A stretch of DNA of 64,000 bases from JBJGXI01 sp045635475 (GTDB taxonomy: Bacteria > Bacillota > Bacilli > Bacillales > Amphibacillaceae). Below the pieces are notes generated by a model that was given only the letters and a program-made list of their open reading frames with translations, was not told the DNA's origin and did not search any database. The stretch's first letter is position 1. Each line of letters starts with the position of its first letter. The position numbers and the translations under genes were made by a program. The stretch lies in the NCBI RefSeq assembly GCF_045635475.1, contig NZ_JBJGXI010000012.1, positions 46,488 to 110,487 of the forward strand. Direction: 5' to 3'. Below, in pieces: positions 1-8,532 of the stretch.

Positions 1-674
1 TTTCGGCATTAGTTAGTGGTCTGATTAATGCGGATTTTCTAATATTGTTGACCGATATTAATGGCCTTTATAACGGAAATCCGAAAACCATGCCATTGGC
101 AAAACGTTATGACATATTGCCGGAGATCACCGAAGCAATATTACAACAAACGAACAACGATTCGAATTCAAAGTTTGGAACAGGTGGTATGAAATCAAAA
201 TTAATGGCATCACAAACGGCATTATCGCTAGGGGTTCATGTGTTCGTCGGCTCAGGGTCAGGTGAGGAAAAATTACTCGATATTGTTAATGGCACAGGTG
301 ACGGCACTTATATTGGTGACGATCATACGCAAAGCTTGCGTAAGCAAAAACAATGGATTGCTTTTCATTCTTCGATTGCTGGCAAGATAATAATCGATCA
401 CGGGGCAGAACAAGCCATTACACATGCGGGGAAAAGCTTGCTACCAGCAGGAATTAGTCACATAGAAGGTAGCTTTGATACCGGTGCCGTTGTTGAAATA
501 ACTAACATGGATGGCCAAACAATAGCTAAAGGACAAGTGAACTATTCTTCAGACGATATACTTTTGATTAAAGGAAAACTGAGCAGTGAAGCGATGCGGC
601 AAACAAATCGCCCACGACCAGAAGTAATTCACCGGGATCGTCTCGTGTTATCATTAAAGGAGGTTATACAATGA
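1..674 (+). CDS. proB: Glutamate 5-kinase, C-terminal part (5' end outside window)
   Basis: The reading frame is open from the first bases of the window, so the gene begins upstream. The visible part holds the end of the amino-acid kinase domain (motif LILLTDINGLY, then FGTGGMKSK and the GTG/GDGTYIG region) followed by a C-terminal PUA domain from about the LLPAGI motif. ProB phosphorylates glutamate to gamma-glutamyl phosphate, the first step of proline synthesis in the cytoplasm. Its TGA stop overlaps the proA ATG (ATGA), so the two are translationally coupled and the unstable product can pass directly to ProA. In a halotolerant bacillus the pair may also serve osmoprotection; that is inference. 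The identification is secure; only the N-terminus is missing. Confidence 0.93.
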   Translation, partial: SALVSGLINADFLILLTDINGLYNGNPKTMPLAKRYDILPEITEAILQQTNNDSNSKFGTGGMKSKLMASQTALSLGVHVFVGSGSGEEKLLDIVNGTGDGTYIGDDHTQSLRKQKQWIAFHSSIAGKIIIDHGAEQAITHAGKSLLPAGISHIEGSFDTGAVVEITNMDGQTIAKGQVNYSSDDILLIKGKLSSEAMRQTNRPRPEVIHRDRLVLSLKEVIQ

Positions 675-1936
675 CTGATATAATAACCAATCAAAGTGAC
701 TTATTAGTAAAAGCAAAAAAAGTAAAGGACGCCGCATTTCGTATAGCGAATAAGTCTACTGCGCAAAAAAATGACGCGCTTTTATTAATTGCTGATCAAT
801 TATCTGCGGATACCGCATTTATTTTAGAAGAAAATCAAAAAGATATTGCTTCAGGGAAACAAAACGGATTACATGATTCACTACTAGACCGTCTTTTACT
901 TACAGAAGCACGTATTCATGATATGGCAGAAGCTTTGCGGCAATTAACCGAGTTAACAGATCCAGTAGGTGAAACAATGGAAGCCTGGAAACGACCAAAC
1001 GGCATTAACATCCAGAAAATTCGCGTCCCACTCGGTGTTGTCGGTATGATCTATGAAGCACGCCCAAACGTGACCGTTGATGCTGCAAGTCTTTGTTTAA
1101 AAACAGGTAACGCTGTGCTACTTAGAGGCAGCTCTTCAGCCATTCATTCTAATAGGGCGCTAGTAAAAGTGATTCACCGTGCTTTGGAAAAATCTGAGCT
1201 ACCAGAGGATTCCGTCCAGTTAATCGAGGATATAAGTAGAGAGACAGCTGCACAGATGTTTAAATTGAACGAATACCTTGATGTGTTAATTCCTCGTGGT
1301 GGACAAAAATTAATTCAAACGGTTGTAGAACAGGCGTCTGTTCCTGTGTTGGAAACTGGAGCAGGAAACTGTCATTTATTTATCGATGAAACAGCAAATA
1401 AACAAATGGCAATCGAGATTGCGGTAAACGCTAAAACGCAACGCCCATCCGTCTGCAATGCAATTGAAACTGTGATTATCCATCAAGCATGGGCTAAACA
1501 ATATTTACCTGAACTTGTTGCTACACTTGAATCTCACGGAGTTGAGCTTAGAGGGGATAAACAATCCCAGCAATATGCTAGCATTGCAGATGCTAATGAG
1601 GACGATTGGAAAACCGAATATTTAGCTAAAATTCTTGCTGTAAAAATAGTAGACCATGTAGATGTAGCAGTTATGCACATAAATACGTACGGATCGAAAC
1701 ATTCTGAAGCAATTATTACCGAAAAGGAAGAAAATGTGCTACAATTTTTTACGAATGTAGATGCAGCAGCACTTTATCATAATGCATCCACTCGCTTTAC
1801 GGATGGTTTTGAATTTGGTTTTGGTGCAGAAATAGGAATTAGCACACAAAAGTTGCATGCAAGGGGACCGATGGGATTACCAGCACTAACATCAACCAAA
1901 TATATTATTCGTGGAGATGGACAAATCAAACCATAA
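671..1936 (+). CDS. proA: Gamma-glutamyl phosphate reductase
   Basis: This 421-residue protein has the usual length and order of ProA, an aldehyde-dehydrogenase-fold enzyme that reduces gamma-glutamyl phosphate to glutamate semialdehyde with NADPH. Visible family motifs are IRVPLGVVGMIYEARPNVTVD in the nucleotide-binding half, LIPRGG, and the catalytic cysteine at residue 262 in the RPSVCNA motif. The C-terminus carries the typical FGAEIGISTQKLHARGPMGL block. The ATG start lies within the proB stop (ATGA overlap) and is preceded by AAAGGAGG, so proBA is one operon. No defect is visible. Confidence 0.96.
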   Translation: MTDIITNQSDLLVKAKKVKDAAFRIANKSTAQKNDALLLIADQLSADTAFILEENQKDIASGKQNGLHDSLLDRLLLTEARIHDMAEALRQLTELTDPVGETMEAWKRPNGINIQKIRVPLGVVGMIYEARPNVTVDAASLCLKTGNAVLLRGSSSAIHSNRALVKVIHRALEKSELPEDSVQLIEDISRETAAQMFKLNEYLDVLIPRGGQKLIQTVVEQASVPVLETGAGNCHLFIDETANKQMAIEIAVNAKTQRPSVCNAIETVIIHQAWAKQYLPELVATLESHGVELRGDKQSQQYASIADANEDDWKTEYLAKILAVKIVDHVDVAVMHINTYGSKHSEAIITEKEENVLQFFTNVDAAALYHNASTRFTDGFEFGFGAEIGISTQKLHARGPMGLPALTSTKYIIRGDGQIKP

Positions 1937-1949
1937 ATGGAGGAATTCG

Positions 1950-2876
1950 ATGAAAAAAGTACTTGTCTTCGGACACAAAAACCCAGATACGGATACAATT
2001 AGTTCAGCTATCGCTTATGCAGAATTAAAAAAACGACTAGGTTACGAGGCTGAAGCAGTTCGTTTAGGTGAAGTTAGTGGAGAAACACAGTTTGCTTTAG
2101 ACTATTTCAAAATCGATCAACCTCGCTTCGTCAGCGCTGTTGCAAATGAAGTTGAGCAAGTAATTCTTGTTGATCACAACGAAAAACAACAAAGTGCAGA
2201 AGACATTGATCAGGTTCAAGTGATCGAAGTAATTGACCACCACCGTATTGCTAATTTTGAAACAAGTGATCCTTTATATTATAGAGCAGAGCCAGTAGGC
2301 TGTACTGCAACGATATTAAATAAGTTGTATAAAGAACATAATGTTCAAATTTCCAAGTCAACTGCTGGATTAATGCTTTCTGCGATTATATCTGATACAT
2401 TATTATTCAAATCACCTACATGCACAGACGAAGATGTAAAAGCTGCAAAAGAACTAGCTGCAATTGCTGATGTAGATGCTGAACAATATGGTTTAGAAAT
2501 GCTAAAAGCTGGAACTGACTTCAGTGACACATCTATTAAAGAATTAATATCTCTTGATGCAAAACAGTTTAACATGGGAGCGCATCTCGTTGAAGTTGCG
2601 CAAGTGAACACTGTTGATACAGAAGACATTTTAAAAAACAAAGCTGAATTAGAAACAGAAATTTTAAACTCGATCAAAGCAAGTAACTTAGATTTATTTG
2701 TTTTTGTAGTCACAAACATATTAACAAATGATTCTGATGTGTTAGCTGTTGGTGATAAGAAAGCGGCAGTTGAATCAGCATTTAATGTTGTCTTAGATAA
2801 CGACATCGCAACACTCAAAGGAGTCGTATCTAGAAAAAAACAAATCGTACCACAATTAACAAAAGCTCTATCATAA
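1950..2876 (+). CDS. ppaC: Manganese-dependent inorganic pyrophosphatase (family II)
   Basis: The 308-residue protein matches family II pyrophosphatases (DHH superfamily), which hydrolyse pyrophosphate to phosphate and pull biosynthetic reactions forward. Metal ligands are visible in FGHKNPDTD (H9, D13, D15), VDHNE (D75) and the IDHH signature (D96, H97, H98); the C-terminal DHHA2 domain includes the SRKKQ motif used in phosphate binding. I chose the ATG at 1950, 6 nt after GGAGG, because the protein then begins with the conserved KVLVFGHKNPDTD block; an in-frame ATG 39 nt upstream lies inside proA. It starts 13 nt after proA and may be cotranscribed with proBA. A terminator follows. Confidence 0.95.
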   Translation: MKKVLVFGHKNPDTDTISSAIAYAELKKRLGYEAEAVRLGEVSGETQFALDYFKIDQPRFVSAVANEVEQVILVDHNEKQQSAEDIDQVQVIEVIDHHRIANFETSDPLYYRAEPVGCTATILNKLYKEHNVQISKSTAGLMLSAIISDTLLFKSPTCTDEDVKAAKELAAIADVDAEQYGLEMLKAGTDFSDTSIKELISLDAKQFNMGAHLVEVAQVNTVDTEDILKNKAELETEILNSIKASNLDLFVFVVTNILTNDSDVLAVGDKKAAVESAFNVVLDNDIATLKGVVSRKKQIVPQLTKALS

Positions 2877-2890
2877 ATGGGACAATGGAA

Positions 2891-2924
2891 AAACAGCGAT
2901 TCAATTGGAACGCTGTTTTTTCTT
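2891..2924 (+). terminator. Intrinsic terminator after ppaC
   Basis: An 8-bp stem (2891-2898 with 2911-2918) and 12-nt loop are followed by a run of T. It sits 14 nt after the ppaC stop. Confidence 0.8.
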
Positions 2925-2949
2925 TGACTAAGATAAGGCTTAAATAAGT

Positions 2950-3123
2950 ATGATTATGCCTGACGAAATGACATATGAATTTTACCAAGAAGAAATCAAC
3001 TCAGAAAATAAAACAGGTTAATCTAGGAAATTAAAGATAATTATTTCCTGGGCAACCGCAGATGATGCTATTTTCTATGAAATTACAGCAAGAACTGACA
3101 TGAATTTAGGACCTGATTTGTAA
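2950..3123 (+). pseudogene. Possible decayed ORF remnant
   Basis: One frame reads 23 codons from ATG, meets a TAA near 3019, and then stays open for a further 33 codons that look protein-like (IISWATADDAIFYEITA, then DMNLGPDL) before the next stop. This could be a gene remnant with an internal stop codon, but the family is not recognisable and no clear ribosome binding site is present. It lies in a spacer that also holds decayed repeats, which fits decay. Confidence is low. Confidence 0.25.
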
Positions 3124-3184
3124 AAAGTAGAAGGTTTTCCTGAACCTTTATATAAATTAGGACGAATTTGAACTAAACTCATGA

Positions 3185-3545
3185 CGTAACCTTACAGAGA
3201 GTGCTTGACCCGTTCCGGAAATGCACTTCGCTTTCACTCATAAGCACAAGTATAACATCTACTCACTCAAAGTGCCTTTCAAAGTACGCCCTTTCCTTCA
3301 CGGTGTGGTACGAAGGTCGTGTGGCCCCGGCAAGGATAAGCGGACACGAGGGCGCCTATTTCGCTTGAAGTTACAGAATTGACGATTTAGCGGACATGAA
3401 AGCACTTATTTACTAAAAATTAACATGATTCATGTACCTTTTAGTTAAATAAGGACGCTGGTGGTCGCAAAGAACCACCGAACTGGTCTCTCAATCTTTT
3501 CGCCACTTTGCATCTAGCACTACGTCGCATTTTACTTCACTTCTG
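3185..3545. repeat. Degenerate intergenic repeats, including a two-unit 50-bp tandem
   Basis: The stretch 3205-3235 (GTGCTTGACC, CCGTTCCGGAAATGCACTTCG) matches the edge of the GC-rich repeat found complete at 29916-30268 and 7515-8035, so this is an eroded copy. At 3339 and 3389 a unit beginning AGCGGACA and ending in TATT occurs twice with a 50-bp period. Later parts (GCACTACGTCG near 3519) again resemble the other edge of the GC-rich repeat. The rest of this gene-free spacer shows nothing I can name. Confidence 0.5.
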
Positions 3546-3698
3546 ATATAACTCACTTATAGAGCCGCGAATATTTTTTAACTTTATTATAAATTTCCTT
3601 GTCATGAAACTTCACAAGTTAATAGTAAGTGAAGAAATAATGCGTTAGAATAGTTAAAATATTCTAAAATTATTTAAATCGAAAAGGAGATTGATATT

Positions 3699-4745
3699 TT
3701 GAATGATTTATACGCCCGGATTACGGAAATGCCGAAAATTGATCTTCATTTGCATTTAGATGGCAGTGTAAAGCCGAAAACGGTTTTATCTTTAGCAAAA
3801 AGAGAGAAGATTAAGTTACCCGTTTATGATGAACGTCAACTGAGGGGTTTAATGCAAATAGATGATAATTGCGATAGCTTAACTACTTACTTAAGTAAGT
3901 TTGAATTAGTCTCACGTGTATTGCATAGCAGATATGGATTAGAACAAGTTGCAATGGAAACAGTTGAGCAAGCATTTAAACAAAATTGCAAATATATCGA
4001 GGTGCGCTTTGGACCACAATTACATCGAAAAAAAGGGTTATCCTTGGAACAAGTAATCGAAGCGGTCATTAACGGATTAAAGAAAGGTGAACGTATGTAT
4101 GGTGTAAAAGCAAATGCGATTGCTTGTTGCTTACGTCATCATTCTATTGAAGAAAACAAAGAGGTTATTGAAGCAGCAACTGGATTTGTCGATGCTGGAT
4201 TAGTTGCAGTTGATCTAGCGGGGGATGAAGCGACTTATCCCGCACAATTATTTCATCAAGTGTTCGAATTAGCAAACAAGAAAGATTTACCAATCACCAT
4301 ACATGCAGGAGAGGCAGCTGGTCCAGAAAATATTGATGTAGCTGTCAATCAGTTGGGAGCTAATAGAATCGGTCATGGTGTTCGTTTAAGAGATAATCTT
4401 GATCTATTAGACTCCATACATTTAAAACAAATCCCATTAGAAATGTGTCCAATCAGTAATATACAAACAAAAACATGTAATGGTTGGAATGATTATCCCA
4501 TCCGTGACTATTTTGATCGCGGATTGTTGGTTACAGTAAATACAGATAATCTAACAGTATCCAATACAACGCTAACTAAAGAATGGATTGTTTTAGCGGA
4601 GAAATATAAGTTTACGGTTGAAGAACTACATCAATTAAGTTTGAATAGTATTCAAGCCTCATTTCTATCCAAAGACGAAAAAGCGGCTTTGAGCACCACA
4701 TTTGCGTCTAATAAAAATCATCTAGACGTGCAGAATGCAATCTAA
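3699..4745 (+). CDS. add: Adenosine deaminase
   Basis: The 348-residue protein has the metal-dependent hydrolase fold of adenosine/adenine deaminases, which convert adenosine to inosine in purine salvage. Zinc and catalytic motifs are present in order: KIDLHLHLDGS near residues 13-23, HAGEA, GHGVRL, CPISN and NTDN near the C-terminus. The start is TTG at 3699, 8 nt after AAGGAGA; no in-frame ATG fits. The gene stands alone, with long spacer upstream and a strong terminator downstream. Adenosine rather than adenine specificity is inferred from the HLHLDGS and HAGEA context and length. Confidence 0.9.
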   Translation: MNDLYARITEMPKIDLHLHLDGSVKPKTVLSLAKREKIKLPVYDERQLRGLMQIDDNCDSLTTYLSKFELVSRVLHSRYGLEQVAMETVEQAFKQNCKYIEVRFGPQLHRKKGLSLEQVIEAVINGLKKGERMYGVKANAIACCLRHHSIEENKEVIEAATGFVDAGLVAVDLAGDEATYPAQLFHQVFELANKKDLPITIHAGEAAGPENIDVAVNQLGANRIGHGVRLRDNLDLLDSIHLKQIPLEMCPISNIQTKTCNGWNDYPIRDYFDRGLLVTVNTDNLTVSNTTLTKEWIVLAEKYKFTVEELHQLSLNSIQASFLSKDEKAALSTTFASNKNHLDVQNAI

Positions 4746-4755
4746 TAAAGAAGCT

Positions 4756-4793
4756 AACCAACTCATGTAAATACACGAGTTGGTTTCTTTTTG
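4756..4793 (+). terminator. Intrinsic terminator after add
   Basis: A stem of at least 9 bp (4756-4764 with 4777-4785, extendable to 13 bp with one G-T pair) is followed by TTCTTTTTG. Confidence 0.85.
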
Positions 4794-4912
4794 TGATCAA
4801 ATTATGGAAAGAGTGTTTATTTTCTGAAAAAAGTGTTGTTCATATGTTTTCTAATCCTCTTGATTGTGTTAGTATGATTCATAACCATTTCACTGTAGGA
4901 AGGATCTATCGT

Positions 4913-6172
4913 ATGAGTACAAAAACAAAATCCGTTCCAATAAAGGACATTATTATTGCTAATCAAGTATTAAAAGATATTGTTGTTCGAACCCCTTTGC
5001 AAAAGGATACCATTTTATCTGAACGTTACGAGTGTAACGTCTATTTAAAAAGAGAGGATCAGCAAGTTGTTCGTTCATTTAAAATTAGAGGGGCTTATAA
5101 CCTGATGCAAGGTCTTTCTCCTGAAGAGCTTAATTCTGGTGTTGTCTGTGCTAGTGCAGGAAACCATGCACAAGGAGTTGCATACTCTTGTAAAGCACTT
5201 CAAGTAAAAGGTGTGATATTCATGCCTAGTACAACTCCAAGGCAAAAAGTATCACGCGTTTCATTCTTTGGTGGGGACTTTGTTGAAGTAGTCTTAACCG
5301 GAGATACATTTGATGACTCATTTGAAACAGCCATGGAATATTGCAACAATCATCAGATGGCATTTATTCACCCATTCGATGACCATCGCACAATTGCAGG
5401 ACAAGGAACAATTGGTTTAGAAGTATTGGATGAAATTGAAGAACCTATATCTCATATGTTCATGTCTGTTGGCGGTGGTGGATTAATATCAGGGGTAGGT
5501 TCGTATATTAAAAGTATTAGTCCAAGCACTAAAATGATCGGAGTTGAACCAATGGGCGCACCTTCGATGAAAACGGCACTTGACCAAGACCGTGTCGTTA
5601 ACCTTGATAAAATTGATAAATTTGTAGACGGTGCAAGTGTAAAAAAAGTAGGTAATATCACTTTTGAAATAGGTAAAGAAGTGATTGATGATATTGTTGT
5701 TGTCCCTGAAGGTAAAGTATGTACAACGTTGCTGGATTTATATAATGAGAATGCAATTGTTGCTGAACCTGCTGGCGCATTACCAGTTGCTGCGCTTGAC
5801 CAGTACAAAGATGAAATTAAGGGGAAGAACATTGTGTGTATCATAAGTGGCGGAAACAATGATATTGATAGAATGCAAGATATCAAAGAAAGATCATTAA
5901 TTTACGAAGGATATAAACACTATTTCATTGTTAACTTTCCGCAACGCGCGGGTGCGCTTCGTGAATTCATTGGAGAATGTCTAGGCAAAACAGATGACAT
6001 TACACGATTTGAATATACAAAGAAAAACAATCGTGATAAGGGACCTGTCCTCGTTGGTATTGAGCTAAAACACAAAGAAGACTATCAGCCTTTAGTCACT
6101 CGAATGATTGAGAATGGTTTCACTTATATCGAAATTAACAAAGATCAGCAACTGTTTAACTTATTAATCTAG
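4913..6172 (+). CDS. ilvA: Threonine dehydratase (deaminase), biosynthetic short form
   Basis: The 419-residue protein is a fold-type II PLP enzyme that deaminates threonine to 2-oxobutanoate for isoleucine synthesis. The PLP lysine lies in the RSFKIRGAYN motif; SAGNHAQGVA binds the cofactor phosphate side and GGGGLISG is the glycine loop. A single C-terminal ACT-like regulatory domain follows (from about residue 325), as in Bacillus IlvA of about 420 residues. The ATG at 4913 follows AGGAAGG; an upstream in-frame start (4793) would add 40 residues that overlap the add terminator, so I rejected it. It is monocistronic, ending before a bidirectional terminator. Confidence 0.93.
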   Translation: MSTKTKSVPIKDIIIANQVLKDIVVRTPLQKDTILSERYECNVYLKREDQQVVRSFKIRGAYNLMQGLSPEELNSGVVCASAGNHAQGVAYSCKALQVKGVIFMPSTTPRQKVSRVSFFGGDFVEVVLTGDTFDDSFETAMEYCNNHQMAFIHPFDDHRTIAGQGTIGLEVLDEIEEPISHMFMSVGGGGLISGVGSYIKSISPSTKMIGVEPMGAPSMKTALDQDRVVNLDKIDKFVDGASVKKVGNITFEIGKEVIDDIVVVPEGKVCTTLLDLYNENAIVAEPAGALPVAALDQYKDEIKGKNIVCIISGGNNDIDRMQDIKERSLIYEGYKHYFIVNFPQRAGALREFIGECLGKTDDITRFEYTKKNNRDKGPVLVGIELKHKEDYQPLVTRMIENGFTYIEINKDQQLFNLLI

Positions 6173-6381
6173 TAGAAAAATTCAACAAAGTGTAAGGTAA
6201 TAAAATCGGCCATGGCCAATCTTGTTTTAAATTTAGCTTTTTCAATTTATAATTTCATATATTAGTCAATTTCATGATACTGATTTTTTTAGTTATCCGT
6301 ATCCGTATATAGAAGTATTAAACTTTACTGTGAACTATATATGATGCAGTTAGCTGTATAAGGTAAGTCTGAAATTGTCTT

Positions 6382-6424
6382 ATATCAAAAAAAGGGAGCC
6401 AAACAAGCTCCCTTTTTTTGATAT
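6382..6424. terminator. Bidirectional terminator between ilvA and the AEC transporter gene
   Basis: A perfect 18-bp stem (6382-6399 with 6407-6424) with a GC core flanked by A-run and T-run serves both convergent genes. Confidence 0.93.
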
Positions 6425-6442
6425 GTAAAAGCTAGATTTTTG

Positions 6443-7387
6443 TCAACCAAAATCTGTAAGCCATACAACGAATAAGGATATAATAGGTATTGTAATTAGT
6501 GAGAGTAATGTGGAATAAATCGTTGTAATTACCGCTGTCTCTTCGTCATTTGCATACTTTGCAAATAACACAGTTGCTAACATGAAAGTAGGCATAGCTG
6601 CTTGAATAATAACAATTTGTTTAATCTCGAGATCAAAGAACGAGACTGATAATACAATCATCGTTAACACGGGAATAATTAGTAAGCGAAAACTAAGCGG
6701 AAACCACATACCAGGAACTGCAGTAAGTTTTTTTGCTTTCACTAACGGCGGAATTAACATACCAATATATAGCATTGCTAATGGTCCAGCTATTCCAGAA
6801 AGCATGTCTGTTAATAGTTTAACAGATTGAGGCGCTTCAAATCCTGCCGCAAAAGCGACTAAACCGAAACATATCGCGATTAGTGGAGGATTAATGACTG
6901 ATTTTAATTGTCGGATATGGAATTTCCCTTCTTGCTTCAGCATGTGAATTGCAACTGTAAAAATGACCAGATCTAAAGCCGCATCAAAAATGGCAGCTAA
7001 TAAGCCCCCGACAGGCCCGAAAATAGTAGCGCATAACGGAATACCTATAAATCCGGTATTACCAAAGCTAGCAAGAATGCTCATTTTATTTGCATGGATA
7101 CCAGAAAAACCAAACAATTTTGCAGCTACTACCGTCACTACCAGTGCAATAATATGATATACAATTGATACGATAAAAATAATCAATACTTTATGCAAGA
7201 GACTGTCGGTTACTTTCGTATTAAACACACCATTTAAAATGATTGCAGGTACGGCAAAATTTATAATAATAAACATAAGCGCTGTTTTTAATTCTTTAGT
7301 AACCGGCAATCGTAATGCCATAAAGGACCCTAGGCCAATGATAATTGCCATGACAGCAATCGATGAAGCCACTACATATACACTCAT
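6443..7387 (-). CDS. AEC (auxin efflux carrier) family transporter
   Basis: The 314-residue protein is made almost entirely of hydrophobic segments in two five-helix halves, as in AEC-family permeases. Family features include the early FMALRLPVTKELKTAL segment, NFAVPAIILNG at the first half's crossover, and GNTGFIGIPL in the middle. Members carry organic anions such as malate; the substrate here cannot be told from sequence. The start ATG is preceded by AAAGG on the minus strand. It is monocistronic and convergent with ilvA. Confidence 0.85.
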   Translation of the reverse strand: MSVYVVASSIAVMAIIIGLGSFMALRLPVTKELKTALMFIIINFAVPAIILNGVFNTKVTDSLLHKVLIIFIVSIVYHIIALVVTVVAAKLFGFSGIHANKMSILASFGNTGFIGIPLCATIFGPVGGLLAAIFDAALDLVIFTVAIHMLKQEGKFHIRQLKSVINPPLIAICFGLVAFAAGFEAPQSVKLLTDMLSGIAGPLAMLYIGMLIPPLVKAKKLTAVPGMWFPLSFRLLIIPVLTMIVLSVSFFDLEIKQIVIIQAAMPTFMLATVLFAKYANDEETAVITTIYSTLLSLITIPIISLFVVWLTDFG

Positions 7388-7514
7388 TTATTGAATTCCT
7401 TTCTCTTTAAACAATCATTACCTATTTTAGCTTAATTAGGAATCAACTGTCTAATCGTAAAGACTACGCTAATAAGTCTAGACTGTTTTCTAAATGTTTG
7501 ATGTTAGTACGCAA

Positions 7515-8035
7515 AATAACTAAACTCCGTCGTAACGTAGTGCTCGTGATTTCCGCTCCAGGCAGTCGCTTTCCGCGGGCACGGCTTCTGAGTGGATCTT
7601 CAGCCCGTGCTGTTCCCGCAGGAGTCGACTGCCTGGAGCTCCAATCACCCGACGTAAGGAGCAATCCAGCTAACAGCGGAGGAAATGCCCTTCGACTCCT
7701 GCGGGACTAGCGGCGTAAGTGAGACCCCGCAGCGCGAAGGAAGGCCACTGAAAAAGTCTTTGTCTGTTAAAAATGAAGTTTTTTCAAAAACACTATCCCA
7801 AAATCTTGCTACTTTTCTATAGAAAAGTGGAGAAACCAGTTCGATTTACTTCTGATTTTTAGGCGGAAAGTGGGGATGGATTTTTTTGGTATTCACTTTT
7901 TTCAAAATTTATCGGACTTTTTCAGTGGCCTCGCGCGAAGGCGCGAGGAGGCTCACTAGCCCCCCGCGGAAAGCGAAGGGCATTTCCGTAGCGGGTCAAG
8001 CACTTGTCAAACTACGACGGAGTTAACTTCAAACA
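7515..8035. repeat. Large GC-rich composite intergenic repeat (family A, copy 1), interrupted by a MITE
   Basis: The segment is far richer in GC than its surroundings and is built from palindromic modules: GTCGTAACGTAGTGCT at the left edge, CCAGGCAGTCG and CGACTGCCTGG facing each other, GGAAATGCCCTTCG and CGAAGGGCATTTCC facing each other, and AAACTACGACGG at the right edge. The same modules occur in the same order, on the opposite strand, at 29916-30268. A 192-bp element interrupts this copy at 7741-7932. ORFs here are composition artefacts. Palindromic repeats with CTCCTGCGGGA cores are widespread in Bacillaceae; their function is unknown to me. Confidence 0.8.
7741..7932. mobile_element. 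MITE-like element with 17-bp terminal inverted repeats
   Basis: The ends form a perfect 17-bp inverted repeat (7742-7758 with 7915-7931; AGGCCACTGAAAAAGTC). GCGCGAAGG occurs directly on both sides (7732-7740 and 7933-7941), consistent with a 9-bp target duplication. The related repeat at 29916-30268 has the same modules joined without the insert, so it represents an empty site. The interior has no ORF, so mobility would need a transposase in trans. The transposase family is not determined. Confidence 0.8.
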
Positions 8036-8186
8036 TGATATAAAAAACAACAAACTCTGCGAAAAAGGCTTAAGCCTATAAAGAAGTTATACATAAGCAG
8101 ACAAAATTATTGGCTAACATAATCACAAGTTGTTACTATATAGATAGCAAACGAAAGTGTTCATTAAATTATTGGAGGAAAATATC

Positions 8187-8483
8187 ATGCGTGAAGTAAA
8201 CCCAAATGAAGTAGAAGAGCTTTTGAAAAATAATAAAGATGTAAAGATTTTAGATGTACGAGAAGATGAAGAAGTAGCTCAAGGGATTATACCTGATGCT
8301 ATTCATATACCGCTTGGTTTTGTTGACACGAGGTTTGAAGAATTAGATCAATCAAAAGATTATATCGTTGTTTGTCGCTCAGGACGTAGAAGTGCTGCGG
8401 CGTGTGAATTTTTAGAGGAACAAGGTTTCAAGGTGAGCAATATGACTGGTGGCATGCTTGAATGGGATGGACCTGTTAAATAA
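8187..8483 (+). CDS. Single-domain rhodanese-like sulfurtransferase
   Basis: The 98-residue protein is one rhodanese domain. It has the N-terminal LDVREDEE motif, the IPLGFVD loop and the active-site loop VVCRSGRRS with the persulfide-carrying cysteine, then GGMLEW at the end. Such proteins carry sulfane sulfur in the cytoplasm. The ATG at 8187 follows GGAGG by 8 nt; an in-frame ATG ten codons earlier lacks a binding site. It lies 49 bp upstream of cysK on the same strand, which suggests shared transcription and a sulfur-metabolism role; that link is inference. Confidence 0.88.
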   Translation: MREVNPNEVEELLKNNKDVKILDVREDEEVAQGIIPDAIHIPLGFVDTRFEELDQSKDYIVVCRSGRRSAAACEFLEEQGFKVSNMTGGMLEWDGPVK

Positions 8484-8532
8484 GTGATCAGTTGTGAGAC
8501 TAATGATTGGATTATTAGGAGGATGCTAATAC

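Noticed and set aside
2345..2818. 157-codon antisense ORF within ppaC
   Set aside because: It is a shadow of a well-supported gene, with no binding site and low-complexity serine/threonine composition.
7464..7710. ORFs of 66-70 codons in the GC-rich repeat
   Set aside because: They follow the palindromic composition of repeat family A, overlap each other on both strands and have no family similarity.
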